The position numbers and the translations under genes are program-made. 6,927 nt of DNA, taken from contig JAFDFW010000102.1 of the NCBI GenBank assembly GCA_019309605.1, positions 1 to 6,927 on the forward strand. Reading direction: 5' to 3'. The DNA comes from Deltaproteobacteria bacterium. GTDB lineage: Bacteria > Myxococcota_A > Polyangia > Polyangiales > Houyiibacteriaceae. The notes beneath the pieces were generated by a model. The model worked only from the letters and a program-made list of their open reading frames with translations, was not told the DNA's origin and searched no databases. Positions 6,526 through 6,927 of the stretch are shown in pieces (positions within the stretch are counted from its first letter, which is position 1; every line of letters begins with the position of its first letter).

Positions 6526-6619
6526 GAGAGGTTGATACAGGAGCGGTAACGGGGGCGCTAGTGACGGTCATTCGCAGGTGGACACCCGAAACTCCCGGGG
6601 GTAGAGATGGAGCAAGTCA
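6526..6619. promoter_or_regulatory. Divergent intergenic region between glycosyltransferase and hspQ-like gene
   Basis: This 94-bp gap separates two divergent genes and must hold or overlap both promoters. On the plus strand TTGATA (6532-6537) matches 5/6 of a -35 box, but nothing at 16-19 nt looks like a good -10. No heat-shock sigma-32 type promoter (CTTGAA with CCCAT) is convincing. GGAG at 6609-6612 is a well-placed Shine-Dalgarno, 7 nt before the GTG of the plus-strand gene. CCCGGG near 6595 is a short palindrome without clear meaning. Confidence 0.4.
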
Positions 6620-6927
6620 GTGATCCTGATCGAACCCAAATACGACATTGGGCAGCTCGTCCACCACAAGCTCTTCGACTATCGCGGCGTGGTCGTCGAT
6701 GTGGACCCCGTGTTCTCGCTGAGCGAGCAGTGGTACGAACAGGTGGCGAAGAGTCGGCCTCCCAAAGATGCGCCGTGGTACCGGGTCTTGGTGGGCGGCG
6801 CGCTCCACGAGACATACGTCGCGGAACGAAATCTCGAAGAAGACGCGCTTGGCTCGCCGATCGAGCACCCCATGCTGGGCGACTTCTTCGACGCCTTCGA
6901 GAGCGGCCACTACGTACGCCTCCGCGC
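6620..6927 (+). CDS. hspQ: HspQ/YccV-like protein (hemimethylated-DNA-binding domain family), 3' end cut by window
   Basis: The frame runs from a GTG at 6620 to the edge: 102 codons, against 105 residues in E. coli HspQ, so only the tail is missing. Family features run in order: KYDIGQLVHHKLFDYRGVVV (residues 7-26), DVDPVFSLSEQWYE (27-40), APWYRVLVGG (51-60), TYVAERNL (65-72) and SPIEHPMLGDFF (79-90). In enterobacteria HspQ is a heat-inducible small protein that promotes turnover of abnormal DnaA and acts as a Lon specificity factor; that role here is inference from homology. GTG is the only standard start between the in-frame TAG at 6602 and the conserved region, and GGAG lies 7 nt before it. 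An ATG at 6607 is in another frame. It is the only gene on the plus strand, divergent from the glycosyltransferase. Confidence 0.9.
   Translation, partial: MILIEPKYDIGQLVHHKLFDYRGVVVDVDPVFSLSEQWYEQVAKSRPPKDAPWYRVLVGGALHETYVAERNLEEDALGSPIEHPMLGDFFDAFESGHYVRLR

Noticed and set aside
6558..6910. Minus-strand open frames opposite the hspQ-like gene
   Set aside because: The plus-strand translation matches HspQ from end to end with a proper ribosome binding site; the minus-strand frames show no recognisable motifs.

Overview
The window is ordinary high-GC bacterial chromosome with very tight coding. Seven genes lie on the minus strand and one gene starts on the plus strand at the right edge. I see no mobile element, CRISPR array, tRNA or rRNA. 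GC content (roughly 60% by eye), the gene types and a fused ArsR-methyltransferase next to ahcY fit a proteobacterium in the broad sense. A myxobacterium or deltaproteobacterium-like genome is my best guess, but nothing in the sequence fixes the taxon.

Layout, read in minus-strand transcription order (right to left): a GT4-type glycosyltransferase (6525-5401); a PEBP/YbhB-type protein (5334-4705); endonuclease III, nth (4694-4041); an M50 site-2-protease-like membrane metalloprotease with a TPR-like tail (3994-2969); an ArsR-type regulator fused to a methyltransferase-like SAM/SAH-binding domain, SahR-like (2896-1904); S-adenosylhomocysteine hydrolase, ahcY (1907-579); and a YihY/BrkB-family membrane protein cut by the left edge (572-1). 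The divergent gene at 6620-6927 (+) encodes an HspQ/YccV-like protein and is cut by the right edge.

The last three minus-strand genes form the clearest operon. The regulator and ahcY share an ATGA stop/start overlap, and ahcY is followed after 6 nt by the ATG of the yihY-like gene. This gives a self-contained module of SAH sensing and SAH hydrolysis. The regulator's second domain has an intact nucleotide-binding glycine motif, and its HTH lacks the metal-binding cysteines of arsenic-type ArsR proteins. The 72-nt gap before the regulator holds a plausible promoter and small palindromes, but it is too short for an SAH riboswitch plus promoter. The upstream genes (glycosyltransferase, PEBP, nth, M50) have gaps of 66, 10 and 46 nt and may be co-transcribed, but they share no obvious pathway.

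No clearly novel system was found. The points most worth a second look are the SahR-ahcY-yihY module with its possibly leaderless promoter and operator, an endonuclease III with only three of the four usual Fe-S cysteines, and the M50 protease with a TPR-like tail where CBS or PDZ domains are often found.
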